Assembly (NCBI GenBank): GCA_945876985.1
Contig: CAMCQX010000098.1
Span: 1 to 6,443, forward strand
Length of the DNA stretch: 6,443 nucleotides
Reading direction: 5' to 3'
From: Chitinophaga pinensis
GTDB lineage: Bacteria; Bacteroidota; Bacteroidia; UKL13-3
The notes beneath the pieces are model-generated. The model ran no database searches. It had not been told where the DNA came from and saw only the letters and a program-made list of their open reading frames with translations. The position numbers were made by a program, and so were the translations under genes. Of this stretch, positions 6,088-6,443 are shown piece after piece (the stretch's first letter is position 1; each line of letters starts with the position of its first letter).

Positions 6088-6443
6088 TTATTTCTTTAAA
6101 ATTCTTCCTCTTGGTCTATCTCCTTCGTCAAGTACCATTTCGGAATGTAATAACTGAGCTGCTAATTCTGAGGCTTTTACTTTAACAGCGCTGCGTTCAA
6201 TCATTTCTGATTCAAATTCCTTTAAAACACTTTCTCTTATTCCAGCAGTTCTCCAGTTTGACAATGGCCTGCATCCAATTGAAATGCTACGAGCAAGCGC
6301 CAGAGCATCTAACAAAGCCTGATTGGCCCCTTGTCCTTTAAACGGACTCATGGGGTGAGCCGCGTCTCCTATTAAAGTAATGTTTCCGCATTTATTTAAC
6401 ATATCAGCAGTCAATAATTCCCGGTCGTATACAGGATATCCAG
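6088..6443 (-). CDS. FAD-dependent monooxygenase, C-terminal part (5' end beyond the window)
   Basis: The frame is open from the right edge to a TAA at 6088-6090, giving 118 complete visible codons. The TTG at 6412-6414 is not a believable start, because conserved sequence continues upstream of it: GYPVYDRELL is encoded by 6441-6412, with the YDRE element before it. Next comes NITLIGDAAHPMSPFKGQGANQ. Its GD motif (6369-6349, GDAAHPM) contacts the FAD ribityl chain in the p-hydroxybenzoate-hydroxylase/TetX group of class A flavoprotein monooxygenases, and the PFxGQGxN part contacts the flavin. A helical tail rich in Glu, Ala and Lys ends in RGRILKK. These enzymes use NAD(P)H and O2 to hydroxylate small aromatic or polyketide substrates in the cytoplasm. 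The substrate cannot be inferred, because the N-terminal GxGxxG domain and most of the substrate pocket are missing. The 138-bp gap to the transposase holds the palindrome and no clear terminator. Confidence 0.85.
   Translation of the reverse strand, partial: GYPVYDRELLTADMLNKCGNITLIGDAAHPMSPFKGQGANQALLDALALARSISIGCRPLSNWRTAGIRESVLKEFESEMIERSAVKVKASELAAQLLHSEMVLDEGDRPRGRILKK

Noticed and set aside
6412..6414. TTG as the start of a complete 108-residue protein
   Set aside because: The frame stays open to the right edge and encodes the family's conserved YDRE segment upstream of TTG, so the gene is cut by the window and not short.
1..6443. CRISPR array, tRNA or rRNA
   Set aside because: There are no regularly spaced direct repeats and no tRNA cloverleaf or conserved rRNA sequence on either strand.

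Overview
The window is AT-rich and every gene I can support lies on the minus strand. Several things point to a Bacteroidota bacterium. The promoter has the TAnnTTTG type of -7 box, start codons have A/T-rich leaders with no Shine-Dalgarno, and two exported proteins have signal peptides ending in A-Q. One of these is an outer-membrane barrel ending in Phe. The genus cannot be read from the sequence.

Layout, following transcription from right to left. (1) At 6088-6443 is the C-terminal part of an FAD-dependent aromatic-hydroxylase/TetX-type monooxygenase; its N-terminal FAD-binding half lies beyond the right edge. (2) At 5293-5949 is a single-domain HUH/Y1 transposase of the REP-associated (RAYT) type. 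A 26-bp perfect palindrome stands 18 nt before its start codon, and a near-identical copy lies inside its reading frame, in the linker between the HUH half and the tyrosine half. (3) At 4914-5292 is a gene-free stretch holding a probable weak terminator for the transposase, several inverted repeats, a short tandem duplication and the likely promoter of the next operon. (4) At 1788-4913 and 96-1748 is a two-gene operon with a 39-bp gap. It encodes a 1041-residue exported TPR-repeat protein and then a 550-residue outer-membrane beta-barrel protein that looks like a plug-less relative of TonB-dependent receptors. The operon ends in a strong hairpin terminator at 42-78.

The TPR and barrel proteins probably work together at the cell envelope, with the TPR solenoid as a periplasmic scaffold and the barrel in the outer membrane. 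This rests on co-transcription and predicted location; no substrate can be named. The most unusual structure is the transposase with its own palindromes, because the coding sequence has absorbed a copy of the repeat it presumably recognises. The monooxygenase has no visible functional link to the other genes.
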